Positions 13,601 to 23,377 of a stretch of DNA of 64,000 nt are shown piece after piece. The stretch comes from Thermothielavioides terrestris NRRL 8126 (lineage: Eukaryota > Ascomycota > Sordariomycetes > Sordariales > Chaetomiaceae), in the NCBI RefSeq assembly GCF_000226115.1, contig NC_016457.1:4774001-4838000 (forward strand), given 5' to 3'. A model generated the notes under the pieces. It did no database searches. It saw only the letters and a program-made list of their open reading frames with translations, and was not told where the DNA came from. The position numbers and the translations under genes are program-made. Every line of letters begins with the position of its first letter. Position 1 is the first letter of the stretch.

Positions 13601-14072
13601 GAAAGAAAACGCTAGAAACCGATCGGTTAACCCTCTCGAGGAAGCCGCGCGAGATGCCAGGCTGTGAGAATGCATGTGGCCTATCTTAGTCTGTCTCGTG
13701 TTGCGTGTCAAGCCCTGGGTCGTGTGGCCGAGTTGAAGGTCGGACCATGAATGGTTCGCCGTCTTTCAAGTTTCGGAGGCGACATTCAGGCGCGTGGCCT
13801 CTCGGTCCAGTTGGAAAATCCTCCTGTGTTTGGCAGGTTGACTCGAGTCGTCGGCCCTTCAACGTCGGCGTCCAACTGCTTCGACGGTGCACTTGGCCTT
13901 GAGTGACGTGCCCAATGGTGCTTTCGAACATGCCATTATTCATGGAGCCCAATGCAGGCTGCCTAACAGCCCGCGTGGACTGCTCATTCATGTCGCTGAA
14001 GTCGTTGCGCCCAAAGACATCCTCCTTTTGGCCCTCCGATACACGACTCAGAACGCCAAGCGCCTTGTTGCT
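10643..14072. other. Gene-poor spacer between TSC2 and the GNAT gene
   Basis: About 3.4 kb with no gene I can support. The first few hundred bases are presumably the TSC2 3' untranslated region, and the right end that of the leftward GNAT gene. A 252-codon frame at 12720-13478 (+) is discussed under rejections. I see no repeats or RNA genes. Confidence 0.55.
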
Positions 14073-15830
14073 CTACACATCCCGCCAGATGTCTCTGTAC
14101 TTTGCCCACTTTCGAAATCCTGAAGTCTTGTCAGCGGGGACACGTAGAAGGAATCAATAATTGCAAAAACACGCACCCATGGACTGGAAGAATTCATCAC
14201 CCCCTTTCACCGCATCAACAAGCAGCTTGTCAATCCCTTGGTCTGCGAAAAGTTGAACACAACAGCCGAGAAGCTGAACCATGACGGAATCTTGCTTGCT
14301 TATAGAATTCGCCAGCTCGTCTAAGCACCGACTGTCAGCTTTCTCGCGAGCAACGAAGCAGGCTTCAAGATAAGGTTCCTCACCGCTTATACAGATGCAA
14401 GTCACACCTCCCACCTCGCCTGCGATGGTGCTGGCCCACGGGAGATCTTCAGCCACGGGGTTCCCAGTATTTTTGATATACGTCAGGGCCGCCGCGACGA
14501 TAGTGTTGCCTTCAAGTCCGAGGATAATATCCCGGATGTTCATCGTGTTGGCCAATTTGGCATACTGGTCGTACCAGCCCATGCTATCCCTTTCCATTGA
14601 CACCTTCTCTGCGAAATTCAGCACCAGGTCGAACTCGGTAAACTCGCAGGGTCGGAAGGTGATGCCCGACGGCGGCCGGCCTGTTGCTGGCCAATCCTTG
14701 AACTCGAGAATCCAGTCACACACCTCCTGTCCTGATCCCGGAGTAGCGGTGGAGAGAGGCCCGATCGGCCACCCGCGCCGCCGGAACCAGTCTTCAAAGG
14801 GCGAGTCGACTGGCAGTCCGTAGAGGAGCCGAGGGAAAGTACTTCCCAGCTGCAGACGGCAGACGCCGCGCGTCTTCCGAAGTTGGCGTAACGCATGGTC
14901 GTGCAGGCTCAGGCCGATCCCTCGTCGTCTGTACGAGGGATGGACAAGGAGGACGGCCAGGGAGCCGAGCAACCGCTCGCCGCCGCTGTCCGCATAAGTA
15001 GTGTAGGTCGCGCAGAAACCGAGCACTCGTGGGCTCGCAGGTTCTCGCACGACATAATGCCTCGCATAACCGTCGCGCCGCAGCAGCGACTCGAACTGGT
15101 AACGGCTTAGGTGAAACGCCTCAGGCAAGCACTGATGCCACAGGTCCAAGACCTCGGAGCAGTCCCGGCTTGCATCCCAAACCTCGATAGGCCAGGTCCT
15201 CGGGGGTTGGATGTCCGGTTCCACGGGGCTCAATTTTAGAGGCTCCCCAATGAGTAAATCGGCAGCGGCTTCCAGGTCTGAAGGGGCGAGGCTTGGTGCC
15301 TCGATGACGGTTGGGAAGGACTTGTCGAGCGGGCCCAGGGTTTGCATGTCGCAGCAAGTCAGAATGATTTGCGGGCGATGCTCGCAGAGCGCTCGTGTGA
15401 TTTCGGCCAAGGCTACCTGCGACGGTTGCCCGTGACTTGGAGGGCCCGAGACAACAAAGATCACCACAGTGGCTAACCTGATGTGTACGACATGAGTGCC
15501 GGTAATGCCGTTCCGCGGGACATATGGGACATGGCGGACCCACGGGTGACGCCTCGCCAGAGCCTTCCCGAGAGGCTCGAAGGGATCGCTGGGCGGATCC
15601 TTGGAATTGCGATTCAAAGGGCTCGCTCCGGGGATGATTGCGGGTGTCAACAGCAGGATGATGTCGCCGTCCTTGAGCAAATGCGAGAGCGGGATGCAAG
15701 CTTGCGAGTCTTGCATGGATGTCACTCCTCGCCGACCCGCTGCATTTCCGTCCGGAGGAGGGCTTGAGCCTGGCCGGGGAAGAATCCCCCTCAGGCCAGC
15801 CTTATTTGCGAGAAGCTTCGAAGATGCCAT
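14073..15830 (-). CDS. GNAT acetyltransferase, C-terminal half of a GH3-GNAT protein
   Basis: Two exons, 15830-14177 and 14119-14073, give 566 residues. The 57-bp intron (GTGCGT...TTCAG) restores the conserved end FRKWAKYRDIWRDV that unspliced reading loses. Residues about 33-200 resemble the second domain of fungal glycoside hydrolase family 3 N-acetylglucosaminidases (IPLSHLL...DGDIILLLTPA; HVPYVPRNGITGTH). Residues about 213-566 are a duplicated GNAT module; the first copy has a motif A (VHPSYRRRGIGLSLH, about 297-310) for acetyl-CoA binding, followed by LQLGSTFPRLLYGLP. In relatives I recall, a GH3 catalytic barrel of roughly 350 residues precedes this, in a GlcNAc-catabolism setting. Here it is absent, and nothing like it lies upstream. 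The open frame is intact, so it may encode a stand-alone acetyltransferase or be a recently truncated gene. The substrate is unknown. Confidence 0.8.
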
Positions 15831-16822
15831 CGGGTGCCGGAAAATTCTTGTTCGTCTCGTCAGCCCAAAATCGGGGTGGGGGGAGGAAGCAAGTAGGCCA
15901 TGAACATGGCGAGGCTGTGGCCAGAGGGATGGGGGGGCGGAGGTAGGCCCCCATCCATCCGCTCACTCACCAGCAGGGCTTGATACAGCCCACGGCAACA
16001 CCGCATTGTTGTATGAGAGCATACCGTCATCGAAGTTGCCCCCCCAAGTCATGTGGGCAGCTGCACACACCGTCCAAGTGGCAACTTGGATGCGAGATGC
16101 GAGTGGTCAGGTCTCCGTTCAGTCCAGCTGTCCCAGCGCGGAAATCTCCCGGGCGGGACAGAGCCAATGCGTAGCAGCGCCGAATGGCCGGGACCCCAGC
16201 GGGTGTTTATGGTTTTCGTTGGATACAGTTGCGACACGGATACGCCCAACGGCGGCCTTTCAGATGCAAGGCAACCAGGCCGCGGAAGGATTCGCTCTCC
16301 TTTTCAGGAGAACTGGCGTAGTTACAGGGCGGAGGGCCCATAAGAGGGGCAGGGGGTTGTCTTGGGGGTACTGTGCATACACCAGCACCAGCCGTGCCAG
16401 TAATAGAGCGAAGCAGGTGTGGTCCCTTCCTTGCAATATGGCAAGCCGGTTGGAAAGTGCGTGTGGTACTCGAGAAAGACGCCGGGTTCCAGTTTGGCAC
16501 ACGACAGTAACCCAGGGCCGGAACGGCGAAAAATCGGTTAGCGGTGTCGGCCTGATTAGTTAGTGAGTCTGACTCCCGTCAGCTGAGACTCATCAAACAG
16601 CACAGTACTGCGTATGCAGCGCACCGGCCCGAGCCATCAGCAAGCAGTGCCTGACACCGAGTTACCTGGAGCCAGACTCGCAGGCGAGAAGACGGGCCAT
16701 GCACCGGCGGAGTGGTGAGTGACAGAACCGTTCCTGCTAGGCGTTGGGGGAAAAATACAAATAGGCAACACACGGGAATTCTGCGGCTGCATGAGCATGT
16801 GCGCATGATTCGCAGGCTATAG

Positions 16823-16834
16823 TTACCTAGGTAG
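16823..16834. repeat. TTACCTAGGTAG palindrome
   Basis: Member of a set of CCTAGG or GGTACC-centred short palindromes that recurs in spacers of this window. Confidence 0.6.
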
Positions 16835-18021
16835 TTGTGGTGTGTGCCTGCAAAGCAGCTTGGGGTGGTACAAGAGCGCGCGGTTCAACTTGTTCTGTGA
16901 GGGTGCATGATGCGTCTCACTTTCGCGCCTTGGGCCTGGCGTCTCGAGGCCCGCCGAGCGCTTCCCAGCGCCAGCAGGAGATCGTAAGTAATCGTTACCC
17001 CGGTTTTTTGGCGTTGAGTCGTTCGGAAACCAAACCTTGGCTTTGCCCCTTCCACTGTCCACTGTGCATGTGAAACGAATGCCGTCGAGCGAAAGGAAGC
17101 CGCAAATCTGGCCCCCAAACCACTCGGCGCACTGTCTCTGTCTCCTGCGAAATGTCGGGCGTTACGCCGAGACGGGACGGCCGCAGTGGTATGGTTACAC
17201 ACGAACGCCGGTCGTTGCATCGAACTTGGGGAAAACGCGATAACTTAGCCATGCCGTGATGTGGTCATGGCGCCGTGATCGCCCGCCAGGGTGCTGAGGA
17301 CGCGGGCACATTCAGCCATCTCCCGCCTCAAGCAGAATCCGCCACGCCGAGGCTGGAAGTGAGCGCTCGGAATCATTTGGCCAGGGTGTGTCGCACAAGA
17401 GTGGTTTGTTGATCAAAGCCCGGCCTTCGATTTGGTTACTCGAGCACTCGGAAATCAGAGCGTGACGTTACTGTGTATTGTATGTAATGCGCACGTAGCG
17501 TTGAGTCCGAGGTTGGAGTTTGAAGCCTTTGCACCGAGGGAGAACCAGGGCCGAAATGAAGAGGGAGCAGAAATGCGTGGGGGCACTGCGCTGTGGGGGT
17601 CGGCAACGGCCAGCCGCGCATGAATGGCACAAGGACAACGTTCTAGTGTATGATCGAAGCATCTTGCCCTGGCCGGGGAGGGATGAATGGAGAAGGAAAC
17701 CAATCCTTAATTCCTTAGGGAATCCGGTTGGCAAATTTCAAGAACCGCCGAACTAGGCGAAATTGGTGTCAGGAGGGAACCTATGCCGTGGTGAACTTTC
17801 AGGGTGGAAGCCAGCGGCGGGCGCCGCCTTCCGTGCCTCCTGTGTAGGTCCTCCCGCTTGCAAGTTTGGGAAGGTGCGAAGCGTATGCTACGGAATACCA
17901 CAACCTTAATGGAAGGAGAGTTCCCGGCGGCGGTCGACCACAAACCTGGAACCTTCCATACCGTGCACCCCAGGGAATACGCAGCAGTCAAGTGTATTCC
18001 ATGATGACGTACGGTAATTAC

Positions 18022-18062
18022 CCAGGTACCTACCTAAGGTACCTACCAAACTTAGGTACCTT
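18022..18062. repeat. Cluster of GGTACCTACCT repeats
   Basis: Three GGTACC palindromes, each in an AGGTACCT-like context, packed within 41 bp about 400 bp upstream of the mis6 start. Densest example of the scattered palindrome family. Confidence 0.75.
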
Positions 18063-18456
18063 AATTTTCTGCTTGCCATGGGAAGGTAGCTAGGAGATGG
18101 AATTCGCGGGCAACGGGACGGCTACAATCAAGCCACTTAATGATCCCTAGGATTGACCGCTTGATTTGAAACCTTCTGGTCGTGTTCATCTGTGCTGGCA
18201 AGTGAGTATAAACAAATACGGTAATTAGAGGGAGGTTTTAGTGGCGCCCGAGGTCTTTGGCGGTCGACAACCGTTACGTAATCGCAACGTGCACTTTTCC
18301 GTATCGCGCGTCATGGCCATAACACGCGTCTCAAGCACTCAGCCATCCGGAAATACCAGCATGATCCGGTGTTCGATGACGCTCCAGACCGGAAACAGAA
18401 AAATACAAACAAAAATAAGCAAATCATAGACAACACGAAAGCAACACTAAAACGAC

Positions 18457-21008
18457 ATGTCCTCCCCGGAACGCGATGACCTTGACGGTCTCTTGGGAGA
18501 TTTAGAGGCGGGTACGAATCGGTCCTTACATGTAAGGCAGGGCAGGAGCTACTACTGCTTCCTGACTTGCAGCAGAGAGCGACGAACAAGCTTGGCTGAC
18601 GATGCAAGGCCAGCGTCGAAACTGCCGGCAAAGCGCCGCCAAACAAGCATCAAGCCGACGGTCGAGAGAACAACTTCGATCCTGTACGACAGGGGGGCGC
18701 TTCCGGACGAGCTGGCCCGCCTGGTCGACCTGCTGACTGTCCGCAACCATTTGGACCAGGCCAGCCTTGCAGCCATCGTCCGCAATCTGTATCCCTCGGG
18801 CAAGGTCGCCGATGAGACCGTCTTGCGCGTCGTGGGCGCGCTGGGCCACGGCCAGCTCAAGCCGTCCCTGCCGCTGCAGGCTCTGTTTCTCCGCTGGCTC
18901 GTGATGGTCTACCACCTGCTGGAAAACCCGACCATCCTGTCGCAGGCGTACGGTGTGCTGTTCAACCTGCTTGATACCGCTGCTATCAGGTAGGCACAGA
19001 CCAGGGCCCGTTTCCCAGTGAGAAGGAGACAGCCGCTAACCCAAGCGCCACCACAACCAGACCCCAGTTGTGCCATCTCCTGGCTCTGGTGACGAGGCGA
19101 AAACATGTGCGGCCATTCCGCGTACAGGCCATGTAAGCTGTGCTTGCATCTTTTTCTTGCGAAAACCTCGCATAAGACGGTCAATTCCGACCAGGCATTA
19201 ACTGTCCTCAGCCTCGGCCTCTGCCGGCAAACGGGGGGCGACCCCAATTTGACAGGTCTGCTGCGCGTTTTCAAGAACTACTATCCGGAAATCATCGTGG
19301 GCGACGCCACAAAGGGACGCGCCGCGGCCTTCAAGGCACGTCTGACCCGGGAAACGGCCGGATATGCTCCGTGCTGACTTATTTCTAGCACCCCGATCCG
19401 CAATGGCGAGCCAAACTCGACGAAATCCAGCAACGACGATCTAAACGCCAAGACGACCGGAGCGTCAGGAATGGCTTCGCCGTCAACCATGCGCTCAGCC
19501 GCCGCCTGAAGGGAGCGAAAGTCCTGTTCCCAGCCGTCCACACGCTCCATGCTCAAGAAGTAAGATTTATGGTGTGGCTTGAGTGCTATCGGTGATCTGA
19601 CCGTTTCTAGAGTTCCGTCACTTTGGAGGAGATCGACAGCGCCGAATCCTTGGCCCAGAACCTCGAAAAGGTCGAGCTGCCCACGCAGCTTGTGGCCGTT
19701 CTGGCCGACCCTCTTCTCCAGAAGCTGCTGCTGCTGCGTCCGGATGCTGAAGCGTCATCACGTATCAGCAACTGGCTTGTGGCCTGCCTCGGCGATGTTG
19801 CGAGCGGGGACGCCGACGTGGATCTCTTGCTGGATATGATTGAGGTCATTCACGATTATGCAGTCGCCACCAAGGTTCGAGCGCCTCCAGCCCAAAACTG
19901 TTGCCGGTGTGAGCTGACGGACGGCAGACATTACCCCCGCTGCTCCTCACATTTCTTGAACAGTTCTTGAGGGTTTGGGATGGCTCGGGGAAGCGGGACA
20001 TGGTTCTCGAGTTGCTGAGCTATGTCCCTCTAATAGAGTTCCAAGGCAAGGATTTTCTGTTCCGAACCTTCAAAACCAAGTGGGGCTAACAAGCAGACAG
20101 AATTGTACAAGATGATCCTCGGTCCGTTGGAGGCGGCAGTATTGGATAACACCCCTTCGTCGCAAGTGGCGCTTCTGAAACTCTACACTCTTCTTCTCCG
20201 ACGCTGGACAGTCGCGATGGAGGCAGCGAGCGATGTCGCGGCCCTGGCCGTGGCCTCAATACCGAGTCTCATCGACCATGTCAACAAACTCAGCCTGACG
20301 CTCACGCAAACCTCGAGAACCGTCGGCACCTATCTCGATATCCTCGACTTCTACACGGCCGTTACCGCCCTCTATTCGAAGCCGGCGCTTCTCCAGCACG
20401 TCGAGATCGCGATTCCGCCTCCTCTCCTGGTCTACCTCCTGTTCTTCTGCCCTTCTCTCGCGGTCGCGTCGCGGCTGTGCGGCATCCTGGCCAGGTACAA
20501 ACGCGCCTGGGAGGCCGTCATGTCGTCCGCCGTGGCACGGAAGCTGACGCGGCCCGAGCGCGACCGCATCCAGGCGTTCAACGGCTTCCTGATGGATATC
20601 AGTAACTGCGTGTGGCGAGGCCGCGCATTTTCGACGACGGACGAGAACGCGCAGGGCTGCTGCGTTCCGCAGTCGATACAGCCTAGGCTGGAGTCGTACC
20701 TACGTGCGGCCGACTCGGACCTGTCTCTGGCCACGGCGTTCAACCTGTCGCACTCTCCGCTGCTGTGTCTGCAGTCCATCTCGCTTGTCCGGGAGCTGGA
20801 AGATCTCGAGGCAGATGAGATCCGCGCCAGACACGGCGGGCCAGTGACCCAGGCCTCGCTGAACCAGCTCGCCAACAGGGGAGGTTTGAGCCTGTCCTGG
20901 CAAGAGTACAGGGCCGCTGTCCTGGCGCACTTGGAGTCCAAGGGCCTGCCGGGCATTCCCGAGTTGATGTACAACACGATGAAGAATCTCATGAAGGCGA
21001 GAAAGTGA
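18457..21008 (+). CDS. mis6: Inner kinetochore protein Mis6 / CENP-I
   Basis: CENP-I-family subunit of the constitutive centromere-associated network, needed for kinetochore assembly on CENP-A chromatin. Seven exons give 717 residues: 18457-18989, 19061-19132, 19212-19335, 19389-19559, 19611-19874, 19964-20045 and 20101-21008. Family-like stretches include ALPDELARLVDLLTVRNHLD near the N-terminus, FRVQAILGLCRQTGG across exons 2 and 3, and FKHPDPQWRAKLDEIQ across exons 3 and 4. Introns 3 and 6 have GC donors (AAG|GCACGT and CAAG|GCAAGG); GT alternatives break the frame. The first 60 or so codons are weakly conserved, and a short extra intron there cannot be excluded. The gene converges on CAF16 with a 278-bp gap. 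Identification is firm; exon 1 is the least certain part. Confidence 0.9.
19336..19388 (+). other. GC-AG intron 3 of mis6
   Basis: 53-bp intron, GCACGT at the donor after AAG and TTTCTAG at the acceptor, phase 0. It joins AAAFK to HPDPQWRAK. The GT three bases downstream would shift the frame. Confidence 0.75.
20046..20100 (+). other. GC-AG intron 6 of mis6
   Basis: 55-bp intron with the textbook GC-donor context CAAG|GCAAGG and a CAGACAG acceptor, phase 1. It joins PLIEFQ to ELYKMILGPLE. Retention would run into a stop after 13 codons. Confidence 0.75.
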
Positions 21009-21286
21009 TGAGATAGCAGAGCACGGTCTGGAAGATGCAAAAGATACCCCCGCAGGACGGTCAATGGATGACAGTCTTGTTGATGTCGACTGTCTATAAC
21101 AGTTGATGTATCACAAAATGGCATGCAACTTTTGTGCCAGAGCGCTCTCTTTCCTTTCCCCACCCCGTGAACCCCATGTTAAATGCTGCCTGGGTATCAT
21201 GTTAAATCAAGCATAGACCGCCTTGGACCGCCCACCGTTCAGAAATATATCCCAACCAACCCAACCTTCCCAAACCCCATTTGTCT

Positions 21287-22171
21287 TTATTTCTGCTCCT
21301 GGACGCCCTTCGGCTCAAACCCATATCCGCCAAGGCCCATCACGGTGTACGACCAGCCCTCGGGCCCCCTCTTGTGCTGGCTGCGCGGGCCTCTCTCCCT
21401 CAGATCGTCCCTCAGCCAGCGCAGCACCAACTCGCCCAGCTTGCTGTTCCCCGGCGCGCCGACCATCTCTTCTTCTGGCTTCTCGTCCACCTCCCGCAGC
21501 ATCTCCTCCGCCGGCCCCCACCCCTTCACCGTGCCGAGATGCATATGCACCAGATGGGTCGGCCAGCCGGCCAGGTTGTCCAGGATGTGCGTGGCATACA
21601 CGACGGTGCACTCGCGGGTCTCGGTCTCGCGGCGCAGGAAGGCGAGGAACTGGGCGCGGCTCCACACGTCCAGGTCGACGGTGATCTCGTCGAGCAGCAG
21701 GACGGTCCAGGGGCGGATCAGGCCCATGGCGAGCTGGACGCGGCGGCGCTCGCCGTCCGAGACGGCGTGCATGCGCCAGTTGACGTCGACGTCCAGGACC
21801 GCGACCAGCTCGTCGCGCCGCTCCGGGTACGCGTCCCCCCCGACCGACGCCAGCAGCTCCGCCACCCCGATGTCCGCCCGCACCACCGCCGCGTTCAGCA
21901 CCCACTCCAGCCCCAGGTAGGTCACGCCCTCGAGCCCGTCCGCGAACGGGTCCGCCCCGCCCACGCGCACCGACCCCGGCGGCACCAGCCGCTTGCCCGC
22001 CAGCAGCCGCAGCAGCGTCGTCTTGCCGGCGCCGTTGGCGCCGATGAGCAGCGTGCGCGAGCGCGCCGGCAGCGACAGCGTGACGTGCGACACGCCGGCG
22101 GTGGCGTTTGGGAAGGTGTAGGTTAGGTCGTTGGTTTCGATGGTGGGGGGCGCGGGTAGCGGGGTGGGCAT
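21287..22171 (-). CDS. CAF16: Soluble ABC ATPase, Caf16-like
   Basis: Single exon, 294 residues, one ABC nucleotide-binding domain and no membrane segment. Walker A is GANGAGKTT (44-52), the signature is SDGERRRVQLAMGL (138-151), and Walker B is WTVLLLDEITVDLD with the catalytic Glu at 162; a switch-region His lies in YATHILDNL. The signature and the VDLD after Walker B are typical of Caf16, a protein associated in yeast with the CCR4-NOT and mediator complexes. Its function is otherwise poorly known. The start was placed at MPTPLPAPP because the 86 upstream codons read like untranslated leader. A soluble ABC protein of the related plant or animal groups is the alternative label. Confidence 0.9.
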   Translation of the reverse strand: MPTPLPAPPTIETNDLTYTFPNATAGVSHVTLSLPARSRTLLIGANGAGKTTLLRLLAGKRLVPPGSVRVGGADPFADGLEGVTYLGLEWVLNAAVVRADIGVAELLASVGGDAYPERRDELVAVLDVDVNWRMHAVSDGERRRVQLAMGLIRPWTVLLLDEITVDLDVWSRAQFLAFLRRETETRECTVVYATHILDNLAGWPTHLVHMHLGTVKGWGPAEEMLREVDEKPEEEMVGAPGNSKLGELVLRWLRDDLRERGPRSQHKRGPEGWSYTVMGLGGYGFEPKGVQEQK

Positions 22172-23377
22172 GGTTGCGGGTGGGTTGGGTGTGTTTTGCT
22201 TGGAGGTTTGGGATGCTTGTGGGTGGGAGAGAGCGAGCCGTGCGCGGGGGCACCTCAGAGAAGAGTGAAGTGCTGAATGTTGAGAAACACCTGTAGAAAA
22301 AGGTGCTGAAAATGAGTCAATGGCAATGGCCGAGACCGTATCCGTAGTAACTCCTGATGTCACGAGCACCACCGGTTCGGCAGGTAAATGCAGGCCGATG
22401 ACACGGCTTCGGCCCCTGCCTGCCTCCACTTATCCAGGATGGCGTCAATTGACAGGGCGTGTCCTTCGGAGCGGAGAAGCCGGCAGTTATAACGCCGCTG
22501 GTATCCGTATCCCCGTGCCGAACGTGCTTGCAACTTTGTCATTGTCATTTCGCCTTCAAGTCAACCACTCAGGTACGTGCTGCTGCTACCTATCTCAATC
22601 TCTGCCGTGCCGAGTCTCGGGCGTATCTTCAAAGGTCGTGTAATTGTCCTAAGACGGACATACTGCGCAGTCGACCGCAGCGGGGTCACAGCAGTCCCTC
22701 TAGCATCTAACAGCTGCTTCTCCACAGCCACAGGGTGACGGTCTTAGAAGAACGACTGAACAACTGGTGATGGGCGCCCAACATCCCCATGGCCTAAACG
22801 ATGGGAAAAACGCACAAACTCATTATTTTCTCTGCCCTGCGCCAAGGAACTGAGTACTCATACACCCGCCAGCCTCCGACCCGTTCTCCCCCTTTCCCTT
22901 TAGAAAACCCTGGCCATATGTCCCTGCCATCCGGCCGTCCGTCCAGCTCCGCCATCTAATCACCCCACCCACCACCCATCACCGCCTCACCCAGTATATC
23001 GAACGCTCAAACCAGGCTGGTAGTAGGGCAGGAAAAAGACAGAAAGAAAAGGTCAGAACGCCCTCGTATGCAGACCCAGCCGCCTAATAAACCGAACGCA
23101 ACGAGAAACGAGGGACACAAGGCCCATTATCACACACACAAACAAAAGAACACATCATCCGTACATGACCCGCTCTCACGACGCCGCAGAGGAATCGGTC
23201 CAGCCATATCCATCACAGCATCCCATCAAAATGTAACCCGACATCAAACCTCATCTTGGACGAGGCAAAAAAAGATCCAACATGACACCCAGACCCACCC
23301 ACCCAGTTAACTTCAAAGTGTCACACAACTTCAAAGCATCAAACACCATCTCTGCTCAGCTCGGCCTGATGATCAGC
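22172..23377. other. Spacer between CYK3 end and CAF16 start
   Basis: About 1.2 kb holding the CYK3 3' untranslated region and the CAF16 promoter, both on the minus strand. No gene or clear repeat is seen. Confidence 0.6.

Larger units (their letters stand above)
15831..18456. promoter_or_regulatory. Divergent spacer between the GNAT gene and mis6
   Basis: About 2.6 kb upstream of both neighbours. I looked for the missing GH3 barrel on the minus strand and saw no GH3 motif or long frame. The stretch contains two of the TACCTAGGTA-type palindromes listed elsewhere. No gene is supported. Confidence 0.55.

Noticed and set aside
13720..13790. A-box-like GTGTGGCCGAGTTGAAGG
   Set aside because: No B box at the right distance and no cloverleaf.
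14154..14176. Stop codon reached when the GNAT gene is read without splicing
   Set aside because: A GTGCGT donor after SMG and a TTCAG acceptor restore the conserved FRKWAKYRDIWRDV end with a TAG at 14073, and the exon lengths sum to a multiple of three.
18511..18574. Possible extra intron in mis6 exon 1
   Set aside because: The GTACGA and CAG sites would change the frame of the conserved part, while reading through keeps it; left as exon, with lower certainty.
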